NCBI RefSeq assembly: GCF_902706195.1
Contig: NZ_CACSJO010000004.1
Location: 230,495 to 294,494 of the forward strand
DNA: 64,000 bases
Direction: 5' to 3'
From: Novosphingobium sp. 18050
GTDB lineage: Bacteria > Pseudomonadota > Alphaproteobacteria > Sphingomonadales > Sphingomonadaceae
Below the pieces are notes generated by a model. It was not told the DNA's origin. It saw only the letters and a list, made by a program, of their open reading frames with translations, and ran no database searches. Below are positions 19,878 to 31,726 of the stretch, piece by piece (positions within the stretch are counted from its first letter, which is position 1; each line of letters begins with the position of its first letter). Made by a program: the position numbers and the translations under genes.

Positions 19878-20944
19878 TATTCGGCAGCTTCCAGCTTGGC
19901 GCAGCCCTTGGGCATGCGCTGGGCTTCCACCTGGCCCGGCGTCAGGTCGATGGCCATGGGCTTGATGCCCAGACGCGCGAACATCGCCAGGTCGTTGTCG
20001 TCGCCCGAATTGGGCGCGGTGAGCAGCTTGTCGCCGGTGAAGATCGAGTTCGCGCCGGCCATGAAGCACATCGCCTGCGTCATCTCAGACATCGATTCGC
20101 GCCCAGCCGAGAGGCGCACCATCGACAGCGGCATGGTGATGCGCGCCACCGCAACGGTGCGCACGAACTCCACGTCGTCGATCTTGGCAAGCGGGGTATC
20201 GGCCAGCATGTCGCCCAGCACGGTGCCCTTGACCGGCACCAGCGCGTTGACCGGCACCGACTGCGGGTGGTCCGGCAGCGTGGCTAGCGTGTGGACGAAG
20301 CCGACGCGGTCGGCGCGCGTCTCGCCCATGCCGACGATGCCGCCCGAGCAAACGTTGATGCCCGCCATGCGCACGTTCGACAGCGTGTCGAGACGGTCGT
20401 CCATGGTGCGGGTAGTGATGACCTGGTCGTAACGCTCGGGGGAAGTATCGATGTTGTGGTTGTAGTAATCGAGGCCCGCGTCGGAAAGCATATCGGCCTG
20501 ATCCGGAGTCAGCATCCCCAGCGTCATGCAGGTTTCGAGGCCCATCGAGCGGACGCCCTTCACCATTTCGATGATGGCAGGCATGTCGCGGTCCTTCGGG
20601 TTGCGCCAGGCGGCGCCCATGCAGAAGCGGGTCGAGCCCTGATCGCGGGCCTGCGCGGCGCGCTGGAGGACCTGCTGGACCTCCATCAGCTTGGTCGCCT
20701 TGACGCCGCTGTCCGCCTTCACCGACTGCGAGCAGTAGCCGCAGTCCTCGACGCAGCCGCCGGTCTTGATCGAAAGCAGCGTCGAAAGCTGCACTTCGTT
20801 GGCCTTGTGATTGGCACGGTGAACCTCGGCTGCGCGAAACACCAGTTCGGTGAATGGCAGGTCGAACAGCTGCGCGATCTCTTCACGGGTCCAGTCGGTG
20901 CGAGCCAGAGTCGAGGCAGCGGTGGCGGTATCGGTCATAGTCAT
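19877..20944 (-). CDS. bioB: Biotin synthase
   Basis: A 355-residue radical-SAM enzyme that inserts sulfur into dethiobiotin. The [4Fe-4S] motif CxxxCxxC is C64, C68, C71 in [13 protein letters not shown], and the body shows [12 protein letters not shown] and [16 protein letters not shown], which hold the [2Fe-2S] site and substrate. The rest of the biotin pathway (bioF, bioA, bioD) is not here; the gene instead heads an overlapping series that ends in the biotin-dependent carboxylase subunit pccA. Confidence 0.97.
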   Translation of the reverse strand: MTMTDTATAASTLARTDWTREEIAQLFDLPFTELVFRAAEVHRANHKANEVQLSTLLSIKTGGCVEDCGYCSQSVKADSGVKATKLMEVQQVLQRAAQARDQGSTRFCMGAAWRNPKDRDMPAIIEMVKGVRSMGLETCMTLGMLTPDQADMLSDAGLDYYNHNIDTSPERYDQVITTRTMDDRLDTLSNVRMAGINVCSGGIVGMGETRADRVGFVHTLATLPDHPQSVPVNALVPVKGTVLGDMLADTPLAKIDDVEFVRTVAVARITMPLSMVRLSAGRESMSEMTQAMCFMAGANSIFTGDKLLTAPNSGDDNDLAMFARLGIKPMAIDLTPGQVEAQRMPKGCAKLEAAE

Positions 20945-21042
20945 TCCTCAGGCGTGCATAGCGCAGGGGGGCGAAGCCAAAGCCCTGCCATAGAGCCCGA
21001 CGCCGCCGCTTGCCAGTTCTCGCACGCGCCCCTGCACAGCGC

Positions 21043-23202
21043 TTACTCGGCCGCCTGCAGTTCGGAACCCGCCGGCGGCATGTTGTGGCCCAGCAGACGC
21101 AGCACGTCTGCGGCGCATTCGACCACGTTCGAGCCGGGACCGTAGATGCCCTGAACGCCGGAATTGCGCAGGTATTCGTAGTCCTTCGCGGGAATTACGC
21201 CGCCTGCGATCACCTTGATGTCGCTGCGGCCGGCATCGCGCAGCTGCTGGATCAGTTCGGGGATCAGCGTCTTGTGACCGGCGGCAAGGCTGGACGCGCC
21301 GACGACGTCGACTGCGTTCTCCAGCGCCAGCACCACGGTTTCCTCGGGCGTCTGGAACAGCGGGCCGGAGACGACCTCAAATCCCATGTCGCCGAATGCC
21401 GAGGCGATGACGTTGGCGCCCCGGTCGTGGCCGTCCTGACCCATCTTGGCGACGAGCAGCTTGGGCTTGCGGCCCAGACGGCGCTCCACCGCCTGCACAC
21501 CGTCAAGCACCTGCTGCCAGCGGGTGTCGCCCTCGTAAGGGGCGCCGTAGACGCCCTTCACCGGCGTCGGCTGAGTGCCGTAGCGCTCGAAGCTCTCTTC
21601 CATCGCGGAGGAGATTTCGCCCAGCGTGGCGCGCGCGCGGGCGGCTTCCACCGCGAGGGCGAGCAGATTGTTCTCGATGCTGGCGGGCGACGCGGCGCCT
21701 GCCGCCAATGCCTTGAGAGCGGCCTGACAGGCAGCCTCGTCGCGCTCCGCCTTCATCTTGTTGATGCGGGCGATCTGGCCTTCGCGGACCTTGGCGTTGT
21801 CGATGTCGAGCGTCTCGATCGCGTCTTCGGCGGCGAGACGGTACTTGTTGACGCCGACGATCACGTCGTCACCCCGGTCGACACGCGCCTGGCGCGAAGC
21901 GGCGGCGGTTTCGATCATCGCCTTGGGCCAGCCGGCGGCGACCGCCTTGGCCATGCCGCCATCGGCCTGCACGCGCTCGATGATTTCCCAGGCCTGGTCG
22001 ACCAGCTGCTGCGTCAGCGATTCGATGTAGTATGAGCCACCCAGCGGATCGACGACATTGCACATGCCGGTCTCCTCCTGGATGATGATCTGGGTGTTGC
22101 GGGCGATGCGGGCCGAGAAATCGGTCGGCAGCGCGATCGCCTCGTCCAGCGCGTTGGTATGCAGCGACTGGGTGCCGCCTAGCATCGAGGCCATCGCCTC
22201 GACGGTGGTGCGGATCACGTTGTTGTAGGGGTCCTGCTCCTGCAAGGACACGCCCGAGGTCTGGCAGTGGGTGCGCAGCATCTTCGAACGCTCGTCCCTG
22301 GCGCCAAGGTCGGTCATCACCCGGTGCCACAGCACGCGCGCGGCGCGCAGCTTGGCGATCTCCATGAAGAAGTTCATGCCGATGGCGAAGAAGAACGACA
22401 GGCGGCCCGCGAACTTGTCGATATCAAGGCCCGAGGCCACGCCGTACTTCACGTATTCGGCGCCGTCGGCGATGGTGAAGGCCAGTTCCTGGACCTGCGT
22501 CGCGCCGGCTTCCTGCATGTGATAGCCGGAAATCGAGATCGAGTTGAACTTGGGCATCTCGCGGCTGGTGTAGCCGAAGATGTCCGAGATGATCCGCATC
22601 GAAGGCTCTGGCGGGTAGATGTAGGTGTTGCGGACCATGAACTCCTTGAGGATGTCGTTCTGGATGGTCCCGTCGAGCAGCTTGCGGTCGACGCCCTGTT
22701 CCTCGCCCGCAACGATGAAGAAGGCCAGGATCGGGATCACCGCGCCGTTCATCGTCATCGAGACCGACATCTTGTCGAGCGGGATGCCGTCGAACAGGAT
22801 CTTCATGTCCTCGACCGAGTCGATCGCAACACCGGCCTTGCCGACATCGCCGACCACGCGAGGGTGGTCCGAATCGTAGCCGCGGTGGGTGGCGAGATCG
22901 AAAGCGACCGACAGGCCCTTCTGCCCGGCCGCAAGGTTGCGGCGGTAGAAGGCGTTGGATTCCTCGGCGGTGGAGAAGCCCGCGTACTGGCGGATGGTCC
23001 AGGGGCGGCCCGCATACATCGAGGCGCGCACGCCGCGCGTGAACGGCGCATAGCCTGGCAAGCCGGGGTCCACGGTCACGTCCTCGGAGGTGTAGAGCGG
23101 CTTGACCGCGATGCCTTCGGGCGTGTTCCAGGTCAGGTCCCTGCCCTTGACTTCCTTGTCAGCCGCTGCCTGCCAAGTCTCGATGGTGGGTTTGTCAGTC
23201 AT
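21043..23202 (-). CDS. scpA: Methylmalonyl-CoA mutase
   Basis: A 719-residue adenosylcobalamin enzyme that isomerises (R)-methylmalonyl-CoA to succinyl-CoA. The N-terminal TIM-barrel substrate domain contains [21 protein letters not shown]; the C-terminal B12 domain has the base-off motif DGHDRG with cobalt ligand H592. A single-chain, homodimer-type mutase is likely because no small subunit gene is nearby. Bacterial mutases usually need a MeaB/ArgK GTPase chaperone, which is not in this window. No cobalamin riboswitch is seen upstream, only a REP-like palindrome. Confidence 0.97.
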   Translation of the reverse strand: MTDKPTIETWQAAADKEVKGRDLTWNTPEGIAVKPLYTSEDVTVDPGLPGYAPFTRGVRASMYAGRPWTIRQYAGFSTAEESNAFYRRNLAAGQKGLSVAFDLATHRGYDSDHPRVVGDVGKAGVAIDSVEDMKILFDGIPLDKMSVSMTMNGAVIPILAFFIVAGEEQGVDRKLLDGTIQNDILKEFMVRNTYIYPPEPSMRIISDIFGYTSREMPKFNSISISGYHMQEAGATQVQELAFTIADGAEYVKYGVASGLDIDKFAGRLSFFFAIGMNFFMEIAKLRAARVLWHRVMTDLGARDERSKMLRTHCQTSGVSLQEQDPYNNVIRTTVEAMASMLGGTQSLHTNALDEAIALPTDFSARIARNTQIIIQEETGMCNVVDPLGGSYYIESLTQQLVDQAWEIIERVQADGGMAKAVAAGWPKAMIETAAASRQARVDRGDDVIVGVNKYRLAAEDAIETLDIDNAKVREGQIARINKMKAERDEAACQAALKALAAGAASPASIENNLLALAVEAARARATLGEISSAMEESFERYGTQPTPVKGVYGAPYEGDTRWQQVLDGVQAVERRLGRKPKLLVAKMGQDGHDRGANVIASAFGDMGFEVVSGPLFQTPEETVVLALENAVDVVGASSLAAGHKTLIPELIQQLRDAGRSDIKVIAGGVIPAKDYEYLRNSGVQGIYGPGSNVVECAADVLRLLGHNMPPAGSELQAAE

Positions 23203-23221
23203 CGCCTTGCCTCGCCAATTT

Positions 23222-23313
23222 CGTCATTCTGAACTTGTTTCAGGATCTATTTTTCGATCCATTCCGTCAGTGCTTCACCAGCACGATGGATCCTGAAACG
23301 AGTTCAGGATGAC
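23222..23313. repeat. REP-like inverted repeat (GAACTTGTTTCAGGATC type)
   Basis: Two 26-nt arms, at about 23222-23247 and 23289-23313, are inverted copies with two differences; the shared core is GAACTTGTTTCAGGATC against its complement, with a loop of about 41 nt. It fills the gap between epimerase and mutase genes and could fold into a large cruciform or mRNA hairpin. This sequence type recurs across Sphingomonadaceae genomes. Confidence 0.8.
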
Positions 23314-23326
23314 GGAGAAAACGAAC

Positions 23327-23764
23327 TCAATGCCCGTGTTTAGGCGTTTCCATGATCTCGGTAAGCTGTCCGCCCATATCCTTGGGATGGACGAAGAAGA
23401 TCATCGTGCCATGGGCGCCGACACGCGGTTCACCCAGGACGCGTTTGCCGAGGCCTTCGAACCAGGACTTTGCCTCCTGGATGTCGGGCACTTCGTAACA
23501 GATGTGGTGCTGGCCTCCGAGGGGGTTCTTCTCGAGCCACTTGCCGACCGCCGATGCGGGTGTCGTCGGCTGCAGCAGTTCGATCTGCGTCCCCGCCGTT
23601 CCGTTCTCGCCCGGTGTGTTCACGAAACAGACGCGCACCTGCTGGCTTTCCAGCACGAACGGTTCGGTTACGTCGGTGGCCCCCATCACGTCCCTGTAGA
23701 ACGCGATCGAGGCATCAAGGTCAGGCGTGGCGACGCCGATGTGATTGAGACGGCCCAGTTTCAT
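23327..23764 (-). CDS. mce: Methylmalonyl-CoA epimerase
   Basis: A 145-residue protein of the vicinal oxygen chelate fold that converts (S)- to (R)-methylmalonyl-CoA. Metal ligands can be placed at H8 (LNHIGVA), Q60 (GTQIELL), H86/H87 (GQHHICYEV) and E136 (LTEIM). Start MKLGRLNHIG overlaps the thiolase stop as ATGA, so the two are translationally coupled. Together with pccA, pccB and scpA it completes propionyl-CoA to succinyl-CoA. Confidence 0.95.
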   Translation of the reverse strand: MKLGRLNHIGVATPDLDASIAFYRDVMGATDVTEPFVLESQQVRVCFVNTPGENGTAGTQIELLQPTTPASAVGKWLEKNPLGGQHHICYEVPDIQEAKSWFEGLGKRVLGEPRVGAHGTMIFFVHPKDMGGQLTEIMETPKHGH

Positions 23765-24942
23765 GCGACATTCTCGATAATCATGGCGATGCCCTGACCG
23801 CCGCCAATGCACATCGTGATGAGGCCGTACCTGCCGCCGATCCGCTTCAGTTCATAGGCGCACTTGATGGTGAGCATGCTGCCCGTCGCGCCGACGGGGT
23901 GGCCGATCGAGACGCCCGAACCGTTGGGGTTCACCTTCTCGGGATCGAAGCCAAGCACCCTGGCGACGGCGCAGGCCTGCGCCGCGAAGGCTTCGTTGCT
24001 CTCGATCACGTCGATCTGGTCGAGGCTGAGACCGGCGCGCTTGAGCGCGATCGGCACAGCCACGATCGGGCCTTCGCCCATGTATTCCGGCTCCACACCG
24101 GCATGGCCCCAGGCGACGATCCGGGCGAGCGGCTTGAGCCCGCGCTTCTCGACCTCGGTGCCAGTGGCCAGCACCACGGCGGCGGCGCCGTCGTTGATGC
24201 CGCTGGCGTTGCCGGCGGTGACCGAGCCATCCTTCTTGAAGGCCGGCTTCATCTTGCCCAGCGTTTCCGCAGTTGTGTCGGCGCGGACATGCTCGTCGGT
24301 GTCGAATACGGTGACACCCTTGCGGGTCTTCACTTCGACGGGAAGGATCTGGTCCTTGAAGCGGCCTTCCGCGATCGCGCGGGCGGCACGCTCGTGGCTG
24401 GTCGCGGCCAGCGCGTCCATGTCGCCGCGCGAAACGTTGTGGCGCTCCGCGACGTTCTCGGCGGTGATGCCCATGTGATATTCGCCGATGGCGTCCGACA
24501 GGCCGAGCGTCAGCGCGTCTTCCTGCGTATTGGCGCCCATCTTCCGGCCCCAGCGCACGCCGTGATCGTGATACGGCACGTTCGACATCGATTCCGCGCC
24601 GCCTGCAAGCGTGACCGAAGCCTCGCCCAGCTTCATCATCTGCGCGGCCGAGACGATCGCCTGGACACCCGATCCGCACAGGCGGTTAAGCGTCAGCGCC
24701 GGGGTGCCCAGCGGGATTCCGGCGTTGATGCCGATCACGCGGGAAAGCATCTGGTCGCGGGCGCTGGTCGGCATGACCTGGCCGATGACGACATGTTCGA
24801 CAGCTTCGGCCTCGATGCCCGCGCGCTTCAGCGCCTCGGTGGCGACAAGCGCGCCCAAATCCGAAGGCATGAAGCTCTTGAGCGAGCCCCCGAAGTCGCC
24901 GACTGCCGTGCGTACGCCGCTGACGATGTAGATCTCTTCCAT
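23761..24942 (-). CDS. Acetyl-CoA C-acetyltransferase (thiolase II)
   Basis: A 393-residue thiolase. Nucleophile C89 lies in LNRLCGSGVQAI, H348 in SIGHPVGATG and the second acid/base C378 in MCIGGGQG. It could cleave 3-ketoacyl-CoA or condense acetyl-CoA units. Position in the propionate block suggests a role in releasing propionyl-CoA and acetyl-CoA from odd-chain or branched 3-ketoacyl-CoAs (BktB/PhaA type), though this is inferred from context. No phaB or phaC is adjacent. Confidence 0.93.
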   Translation of the reverse strand: MEEIYIVSGVRTAVGDFGGSLKSFMPSDLGALVATEALKRAGIEAEAVEHVVIGQVMPTSARDQMLSRVIGINAGIPLGTPALTLNRLCGSGVQAIVSAAQMMKLGEASVTLAGGAESMSNVPYHDHGVRWGRKMGANTQEDALTLGLSDAIGEYHMGITAENVAERHNVSRGDMDALAATSHERAARAIAEGRFKDQILPVEVKTRKGVTVFDTDEHVRADTTAETLGKMKPAFKKDGSVTAGNASGINDGAAAVVLATGTEVEKRGLKPLARIVAWGHAGVEPEYMGEGPIVAVPIALKRAGLSLDQIDVIESNEAFAAQACAVARVLGFDPEKVNPNGSGVSIGHPVGATGSMLTIKCAYELKRIGGRYGLITMCIGGGQGIAMIIENVA

Positions 24943-25064
24943 GATCTGCCTTCCAATCTCTTGTTCTCGGTTTCGAGCGAAGGTCCTCTTCGACCTCCGC
25001 CCGCGATCACGGTACTCTCAAAAAGAACACCGCCCGCAGCTATGAATCCCGCCTTCGGCAGGTA

Positions 25065-26591
<1,527 letters not shown>

Positions 26592-26845
26592 CCGGCTTCC
26601 CTATGTACCCAATGGTCGCGGCATCGAAATGCCCATGCCTCCTAAAGGCAGCTGGAAGCGCTCAGGTCAACAGTTTTAATCGCTCGGTTAAAACAAATCG
26701 CGGGGCTGTTTTGGCTATATCCGTCAGGCGATACAGCAATGCAGCGCCGCCGCCGCGCTGCGTTCCGGCGAGCGGAACGCCCGGCTCGCAATGAGGAAGA
26801 TGACGGAGGAGCATCCCGTTTCAGCGATGCCCCTCTCCGTCCCGC

Positions 26846-28192
26846 TCACTTCATCAGAACGAGTTCCTCCGACATCGTCGGGTGAATGGCGACGGTTGCG
26901 TCGAAGTCGGCCTTGGTAAGGCCTGCCTTCACCGCCACGGCAGCAGCCTGCATGATCTCGGGCGCTTCGGCGCCGATCATGTGGATGCCCAGCACTCGCT
27001 CGGTCTGCGCTTCGCAGACCATCTTGTAGAGCGAGCGTTCGTTCCGGTGAGCGACGACGTTCTTCATCGAGCGGAAGTCGCTCGTATAGACCTTGACCGA
27101 GCCATACTGCGCCGTTGCTTCGGCTTCGGTGAGGCCCACGGCTGCGATCGGTGGGTGGCTGAACACGGCCGAGGGGATGCACGAATAGTCCACCTTCGTC
27201 GGCTTGCCGCCGAACACGCTGTCGGCAAAGGCCTGCCCTTCGCGGATGGCCACCGGGGTAAGCTGCACGCGGTCGGTAACGTCGCCCACGGCGTAGATGC
27301 TCTCGATGCTGGTGCGCGAATTCTCGTCCACCTCGACCGCGCCCTTCCCGTTCAGCTTCACGCCAACGTCGTCGAGGCCGAGACCTTCGATGTTGGGCAC
27401 GCGGCCAGTGGCGAACAGCAGGCAGTCAACCTCGATCGGCTCATGATTGCTCATGTGGACGGTGAGCGAGCCGTCCTCGTTTTTCTCCACCTTCTCGAAA
27501 GCGGCGTTGAAGCGGAATTCGATGCCCTTGATGAGCGATATCTGCAGCAGACGGTCGCGCAGGGCCTCATCATAGCCACGCAGCAGCTGGTCGGAGCGGT
27601 TCATCAGCGTAACCTTCGCACCGAACTGGTTGAAGATGCCGGCAAACTCGTTGGCGATATAGCCCGCGCCCGCGATCAGCACGCGCTTCGGGATCGCGTC
27701 GAGGTGGAATGCCTCGTTCGAGGTGATGCCGTGTTCGTGGCCAGGGCACGTGGGCACCATCGGACGCGCGCCGGTGGCGATCAGGATGTGCCTGGCAGTC
27801 TTCTTCTCGCCGCTCGCCAGCGTGATCTCGTTGGGGCCGGAGATCACGGCGCGCTCATGGAATATCTCGACTTTGTTGTTGTCGAGCGTCTGGGTGTAGA
27901 GGCCGTTCAGCCGGTCCACGTCGCCCAGCACGTTGTCGCGCAGCTTGATCCAGTCGAACTTCGGCTCGCCCACGTCCCAGCCGAAGTGCCTTGCATCCTC
28001 CAAATCCTCGGCGAAGTGCGCCCCGTAGACGAGCATCTTCTTGGGCACGCAGCCCCGGATCACGCACGTGCCGCCAACCCGGAACTCCTCGGCCACGGCA
28101 ACCCGCGCCCCGTAAGCGGCTGCCACGCGGCTGGCGCGCACGCCGCCCGAACCGGCGCCGATGGTGAAGAGGTCGTAGTCGTATTCGGCCAT
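26846..28192 (-). CDS. gor: Glutathione-disulfide reductase
   Basis: A 448-residue FAD/NADPH oxidoreductase started at MAEYDYDLF; the open frame reaches 80 codons further upstream without similarity. FAD-binding GAGSGGVRASR (12-22), redox pair C43/C48 in GGTCVIRGCVPKK, NADPH-binding AGAGYIANEFAGIF and active-site H437 in AIHPTMSEELV are all present. It keeps glutathione reduced in the cytosol. Shares a divergent promoter region with the hydrolase gene. Confidence 0.95.
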   Translation of the reverse strand: MAEYDYDLFTIGAGSGGVRASRVAAAYGARVAVAEEFRVGGTCVIRGCVPKKMLVYGAHFAEDLEDARHFGWDVGEPKFDWIKLRDNVLGDVDRLNGLYTQTLDNNKVEIFHERAVISGPNEITLASGEKKTARHILIATGARPMVPTCPGHEHGITSNEAFHLDAIPKRVLIAGAGYIANEFAGIFNQFGAKVTLMNRSDQLLRGYDEALRDRLLQISLIKGIEFRFNAAFEKVEKNEDGSLTVHMSNHEPIEVDCLLFATGRVPNIEGLGLDDVGVKLNGKGAVEVDENSRTSIESIYAVGDVTDRVQLTPVAIREGQAFADSVFGGKPTKVDYSCIPSAVFSHPPIAAVGLTEAEATAQYGSVKVYTSDFRSMKNVVAHRNERSLYKMVCEAQTERVLGIHMIGAEAPEIMQAAAVAVKAGLTKADFDATVAIHPTMSEELVLMK

Positions 28193-28352
28193 GCGTCTGT
28201 GCTCCGTTGCGGCGGGCGCAGCCAAGAGTGCGGCGGCAGATCCCGTTGCTTCGCGGCGCATATGGGACATGGCCGGGACGATTGCCAGCGACCACCGGCC
28301 CGGCCCGCCGTTTCGATCCGGCTCGCGCTTCACTCTCTCCGTCGCCAACCTA

Positions 28353-28381
28353 TTGTCAATCAATTTGGTTGAGTTTATATC
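28353..28381 (+). promoter_or_regulatory. Candidate sigma70 promoter of the RBBP9-like hydrolase
   Basis: TTGTCA and TATATC separated by 17 nt, about 54 nt before the hydrolase ATG, in a locally AT-rich patch unlike the surrounding sequence. Confidence 0.5.
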
Positions 28382-28434
28382 CGGGGTATGGCTGCTTTTC
28401 CATGAGGCAGCGCACCACGACTGGGAGATCACCG

Positions 28435-29085
28435 ATGGCACGTTCGCACAACGCCTCGGCGGACAAGCAGGAGCCGCTGATTTTGCTCGTTCCCGGCCTC
28501 GATGGCAGTGGCCCCGGCCACTGGCAGCGACGATGGGCGGAAGAGATCGACAATTGCCAGATCGCCGAACTGGGCAGCTGGGACACCCCGCACCGCAATA
28601 CCTGGATAAACCGCCTGAACCTTGCCGTGCACCGCGCCGGACGGCCAGTGGTGCTCGTGGCCCATAGCCTGGGCTGCGTGCTTACCGCATGGTGGTCGAA
28701 GTTCGAGCAGCCCGGCTACTCGACGCCGGTGATCGGCGCCATGCTGGTCGCCCCGCCCGAGGTGGACTTCTTTCCGCGCGATGACCGCCTCAACGGCTTC
28801 GCGCCCACTCCGGCGGATGCCCTGCCCTTTCCCTCGCTGCTGGTGGCAAGCCGCAACGATCCCTGGATCGGCTTCGATACCGCCAAGGGCCTCGCCCGGC
28901 GCTGGGGGAGCGATTTCGTCGATGCCGGCAATGCCGGGCATATCAACGCCGATTCCGGCCTCGGAAGCTGGGAGGACGGCAAGCGCCTGCTGGCGCGGCT
29001 GCTCGACGCTCAGGTGCCGACCCAAGCCTTGCCGTCGAGGGCCGCGCATGGCGACTGGTCCGAAGGTCTCGAATACCGCGCCTGA
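28435..29085 (+). CDS. RBBP9/YdeN-family serine hydrolase
   Basis: A 216-residue alpha/beta hydrolase. The start ATG follows a GGGAG ribosome site and opens MARSHNASADKQEP; the longer upstream frame covers the promoter and is rejected. Family signature LLVPGLDGSGPGHWQRRWAE (17-36), nucleophile S78 in VAHSLGC, acid Asp in ASRNDPWI and His in NAGHINADSGLG. Biological substrate unknown. Divergent from gor and convergent with pgi. Confidence 0.85.
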   Translation: MARSHNASADKQEPLILLVPGLDGSGPGHWQRRWAEEIDNCQIAELGSWDTPHRNTWINRLNLAVHRAGRPVVLVAHSLGCVLTAWWSKFEQPGYSTPVIGAMLVAPPEVDFFPRDDRLNGFAPTPADALPFPSLLVASRNDPWIGFDTAKGLARRWGSDFVDAGNAGHINADSGLGSWEDGKRLLARLLDAQVPTQALPSRAAHGDWSEGLEYRA

Positions 29086-29121
29086 CGGGCAATCTCAGCG
29101 CGTCACCAGCCCCTTGCAGGG

Positions 29122-29152
29122 CGCCGGGGCGGGACCAGCGCCCGCTCCGGCG
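29122..29152. terminator. GC-rich hairpin between convergent hydrolase and pgi
   Basis: Inverted repeat CGCCGGGGCGG / CCGCTCCGGCG (11 bp, one mismatch) with a 9-nt loop in the 111-nt gap between two convergent stops. No T-run. Confidence 0.4.
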
Positions 29153-29196
29153 TATGTTCTCACGGCGTTTCCCCCATCCTTCGAGGGGCGCGCCGA

Positions 29197-30717
29197 TCAA
29201 CCGATACCGGCGATGGCCAGCAGCGACTCGGTCGAGGGATCGAACGTCGTGCCGCCCTGCTCGATCTTGTTGGCGATTTCCTTGCCCAGTTCCACGCCGA
29301 ACTGGTCGAAGGGGTTGATACCCATCAGCACCGCGTTCGCGAAGGTCCGATGCTCGTGGAAGGCCACCAGCGCGCCGAACGTGACGGGGCTGACTTCATC
29401 AAGAAGGATCGTCGCCGAAGGCCGGTTGCCGGCATAGGCCCGTGCCGGATCTTCGCTGGCCTTGCCCGCCATCAGCGCCGCGCCCTGCGCGAAGCAGTTG
29501 GAAAGCAGGATGCGGTGATGCGCCGCGCCCTGGTCATGGCCCGGCTCGATCGAGGCGATGAAGTCCACCGGCACCAGATTGGTGCCCTGATGCAATAGCT
29601 GGAACACCGCGTGCTGGGCATCGGTGCCGACGCCGCCCCAGGTGATCGGCGCGGTCGGACCGTCGACGGGGGTGCCGTCCATCTTCACGCTCTTGCCGTT
29701 CGATTCCATCTCCAGCTGCTGGAGATAGTCGGGCAGCAGCGCCAGCCGTTCGTCATAGGCAAACACGGCGCGGGTCTGGCAGCCGCGCAGGCGGGTGTAA
29801 TACTGGTCGGCAAAAGCGGCGCGCAGCGGCAGGTTGGCAATGCCGTCCGCATCGCGGAAATGCACGTCCATCGCGGCGGCACCGGCAAGGAACTCGGCGA
29901 AATCGGGCCAGCCCAGCGCCATGGCCACCGGGAAGCCGATCGAGGACCAGAGCGAATAACGCCCGCCGACGCTTTCCGAGAACGGCAGGACTCGGGTTTC
30001 GTCGACGCCCCATTCCATGGCCTTTTCCGGCGAAGCGGTCAGCGCCACGACGCGGCCATAGGGGTCCTCGACGCCATTGTCGCGCAGCCAGGCGATCGCG
30101 CTTTCGGCGTTGGTCATGGTTTCAAGCGTGGTGAAGGTCTTCGAGGCAACCGCCAGCATCGTAGTGGCCGGATCGCATGCCTTGAACGCCTGCTCCAGCG
30201 CGCAGCCGTCGATGTTGGAGACGACATGCACGTCCACCAGCGCACCCTTGCGGGCCAGCGCATCCACGGCAAGCGCCGGGCCAAGCGCCGAACCACCGAT
30301 GCCGATGTGGATCAGGTGCTTCACCTCGCCCATCGCGCCGCGGTGGATAGCCTCGACGATCGCGGCCATACGGTGGTGGTACATCGCCGCCAGATCGACG
30401 CTCTCTTCCTTGCCGACGCCGCGCTGTGCGGTGTGCTCGGCCGCGCGGCCTTCGGTGGTGTTGACGATCTCGCCGGCGAACAGCGCGGCGCGGCGGCCGT
30501 CAAAGTCCATCGCTTCGGCCAGTTCCTCGAAGGCGGCGACGTGGGCGGCGTCGAGATGGGTCTTCGACCAGTCGAAGCGGATGCCGGTGGAGTTTTCCTC
30601 CTCGCCCAGTTCAAGCTCGGTAGCGAAGGTGTCGAGGCGGGTGGGGTCACTGTCGAAAAGCTGCGCCAGAGTCGGCTTTTCCAGTCCCTGCAGCTTCTTC
30701 CAGACCGCTTCGCTCAT
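29197..30717 (-). CDS. pgi: Glucose-6-phosphate isomerase
   Basis: A 506-residue phosphoglucose isomerase. Both family signatures are readable: SVGGRYSLWSSIGF in the middle and NPFDQFGVELGKEIANKI near the C-terminus. Interconverts glucose-6-P and fructose-6-P, and so supplies the glmS substrate. The ATG of MSEAVWKK is preceded by GGAG; a TTG three codons upstream is a less likely start. Stands alone, divergent from lepB. Confidence 0.97.
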   Translation of the reverse strand: MSEAVWKKLQGLEKPTLAQLFDSDPTRLDTFATELELGEEENSTGIRFDWSKTHLDAAHVAAFEELAEAMDFDGRRAALFAGEIVNTTEGRAAEHTAQRGVGKEESVDLAAMYHHRMAAIVEAIHRGAMGEVKHLIHIGIGGSALGPALAVDALARKGALVDVHVVSNIDGCALEQAFKACDPATTMLAVASKTFTTLETMTNAESAIAWLRDNGVEDPYGRVVALTASPEKAMEWGVDETRVLPFSESVGGRYSLWSSIGFPVAMALGWPDFAEFLAGAAAMDVHFRDADGIANLPLRAAFADQYYTRLRGCQTRAVFAYDERLALLPDYLQQLEMESNGKSVKMDGTPVDGPTAPITWGGVGTDAQHAVFQLLHQGTNLVPVDFIASIEPGHDQGAAHHRILLSNCFAQGAALMAGKASEDPARAYAGNRPSATILLDEVSPVTFGALVAFHEHRTFANAVLMGINPFDQFGVELGKEIANKIEQGGTTFDPSTESLLAIAGIG

Positions 30718-30868
30718 GCCGTACAACTCCTATTGGCCGTGTCGGTCGGCCTTATGCGTTCCGCAAGTGCGAAATCCAAGCCCGAGTTGTGCAATTATCG
30801 GCCAGTGTCACACCTTGGTGGGGATCGCACTTGACGGGAGCGCGCCCGCGTGAGCAAGGGTTTCGATC

Positions 30869-31726
30869 ATGAGCGATACCCCTATCCAAGTCACAGAGGC
30901 CGCCGCAAAAGCCCCTGCGGACAAGCCCGCCACGGGACCGACAACTCCGGTCAAGAAGGACGAGAGCTTTTTCTCCTTCCTGGCGTGGCTGGTGCTGGGC
31001 GTGCTGATCCTGCGCAGCTTCATCATCTCGCCCTTCAACATCCCCAGCGAATCCATGCTGCCACGACTGCTGACCGGCGACTATCTGTTCGCCACCAAGT
31101 GGTCCTATGGTTTTTCCCGCTATTCGCTGCCGTTCAGCGTGCCGCTGATCCCGGGCCGCATCCTGGCCAGCCAGCCGGACCGCGGCGACGTGGTGATTTT
31201 CAAGGCGCCCCCGGGCAACGATGTCGACTATATCAAGCGCGTTATCGGCCTGCCCGGCGACGAAGTGCAGATGAGGGGCGGCCAGGTCTGGCTCAACGGC
31301 AAGGCCATTCCCAAGATCAAGGTCGCGGATTTCCTCGTGCCGATCAGCCCCAACACCGATTGCGGCCCCGGTTTCGACAGCACCGACGACAAGGGCACGC
31401 CCGTCTGCCGCTACCCGCAGTTCCGCGAAACCCTGCCCGGCGGCAAGACCTACAACGTCCTCGACATGGGCCAGACCCCGCAGGATGATACCGGCGTGTT
31501 CATCGTCCCCGAGGGCCACATGTTCCTGATGGGCGATAACCGCGACAACTCGATGGACAGCCGCTTCCCGGCGATCGAAGGCGGCGGCATCGGCATCGTC
31601 CCGCAGGAAAACCTGGTCGGCAAGGCTGCAGTCATGATGTTCTCCACCGACGGCTCGTCCGAATGGATCAAACCCTGGACCTGGTTCACCGCCGCACGCT
31701 GGAACCGTATCGGGAGCGTTATCTGA
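30869..31726 (+). CDS. lepB: Signal peptidase I
   Basis: A 285-residue membrane protease with one N-terminal membrane helix (about 34-55) and a periplasmic catalytic domain. The Ser/Lys dyad is S62 (IPSESMLP) and K123 (DYIKRVIGLPGDEV); the late box GDNRDNSMDSRF is intact. It removes signal peptides from exported proteins, several of which are coded in this window. First gene of lepB-rnc-era-SGNH, an order common in alphaproteobacteria. Confidence 0.96.
   Translation: MSDTPIQVTEAAAKAPADKPATGPTTPVKKDESFFSFLAWLVLGVLILRSFIISPFNIPSESMLPRLLTGDYLFATKWSYGFSRYSLPFSVPLIPGRILASQPDRGDVVIFKAPPGNDVDYIKRVIGLPGDEVQMRGGQVWLNGKAIPKIKVADFLVPISPNTDCGPGFDSTDDKGTPVCRYPQFRETLPGGKTYNVLDMGQTPQDDTGVFIVPEGHMFLMGDNRDNSMDSRFPAIEGGGIGIVPQENLVGKAAVMMFSTDGSSEWIKPWTWFTAARWNRIGSVI

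Noticed and set aside
21043..23326. Cobalamin riboswitch before methylmalonyl-CoA mutase
   Set aside because: The 124-nt gap is filled by a REP-like palindrome and has no B12-box-like sequence.
26760..26780. Perfect hairpin GCGTTCCG/CGGAACGC as terminator of gor
   Set aside because: It is over 60 nt past the gor stop, without T-run, and short; could be chance in GC-rich DNA.
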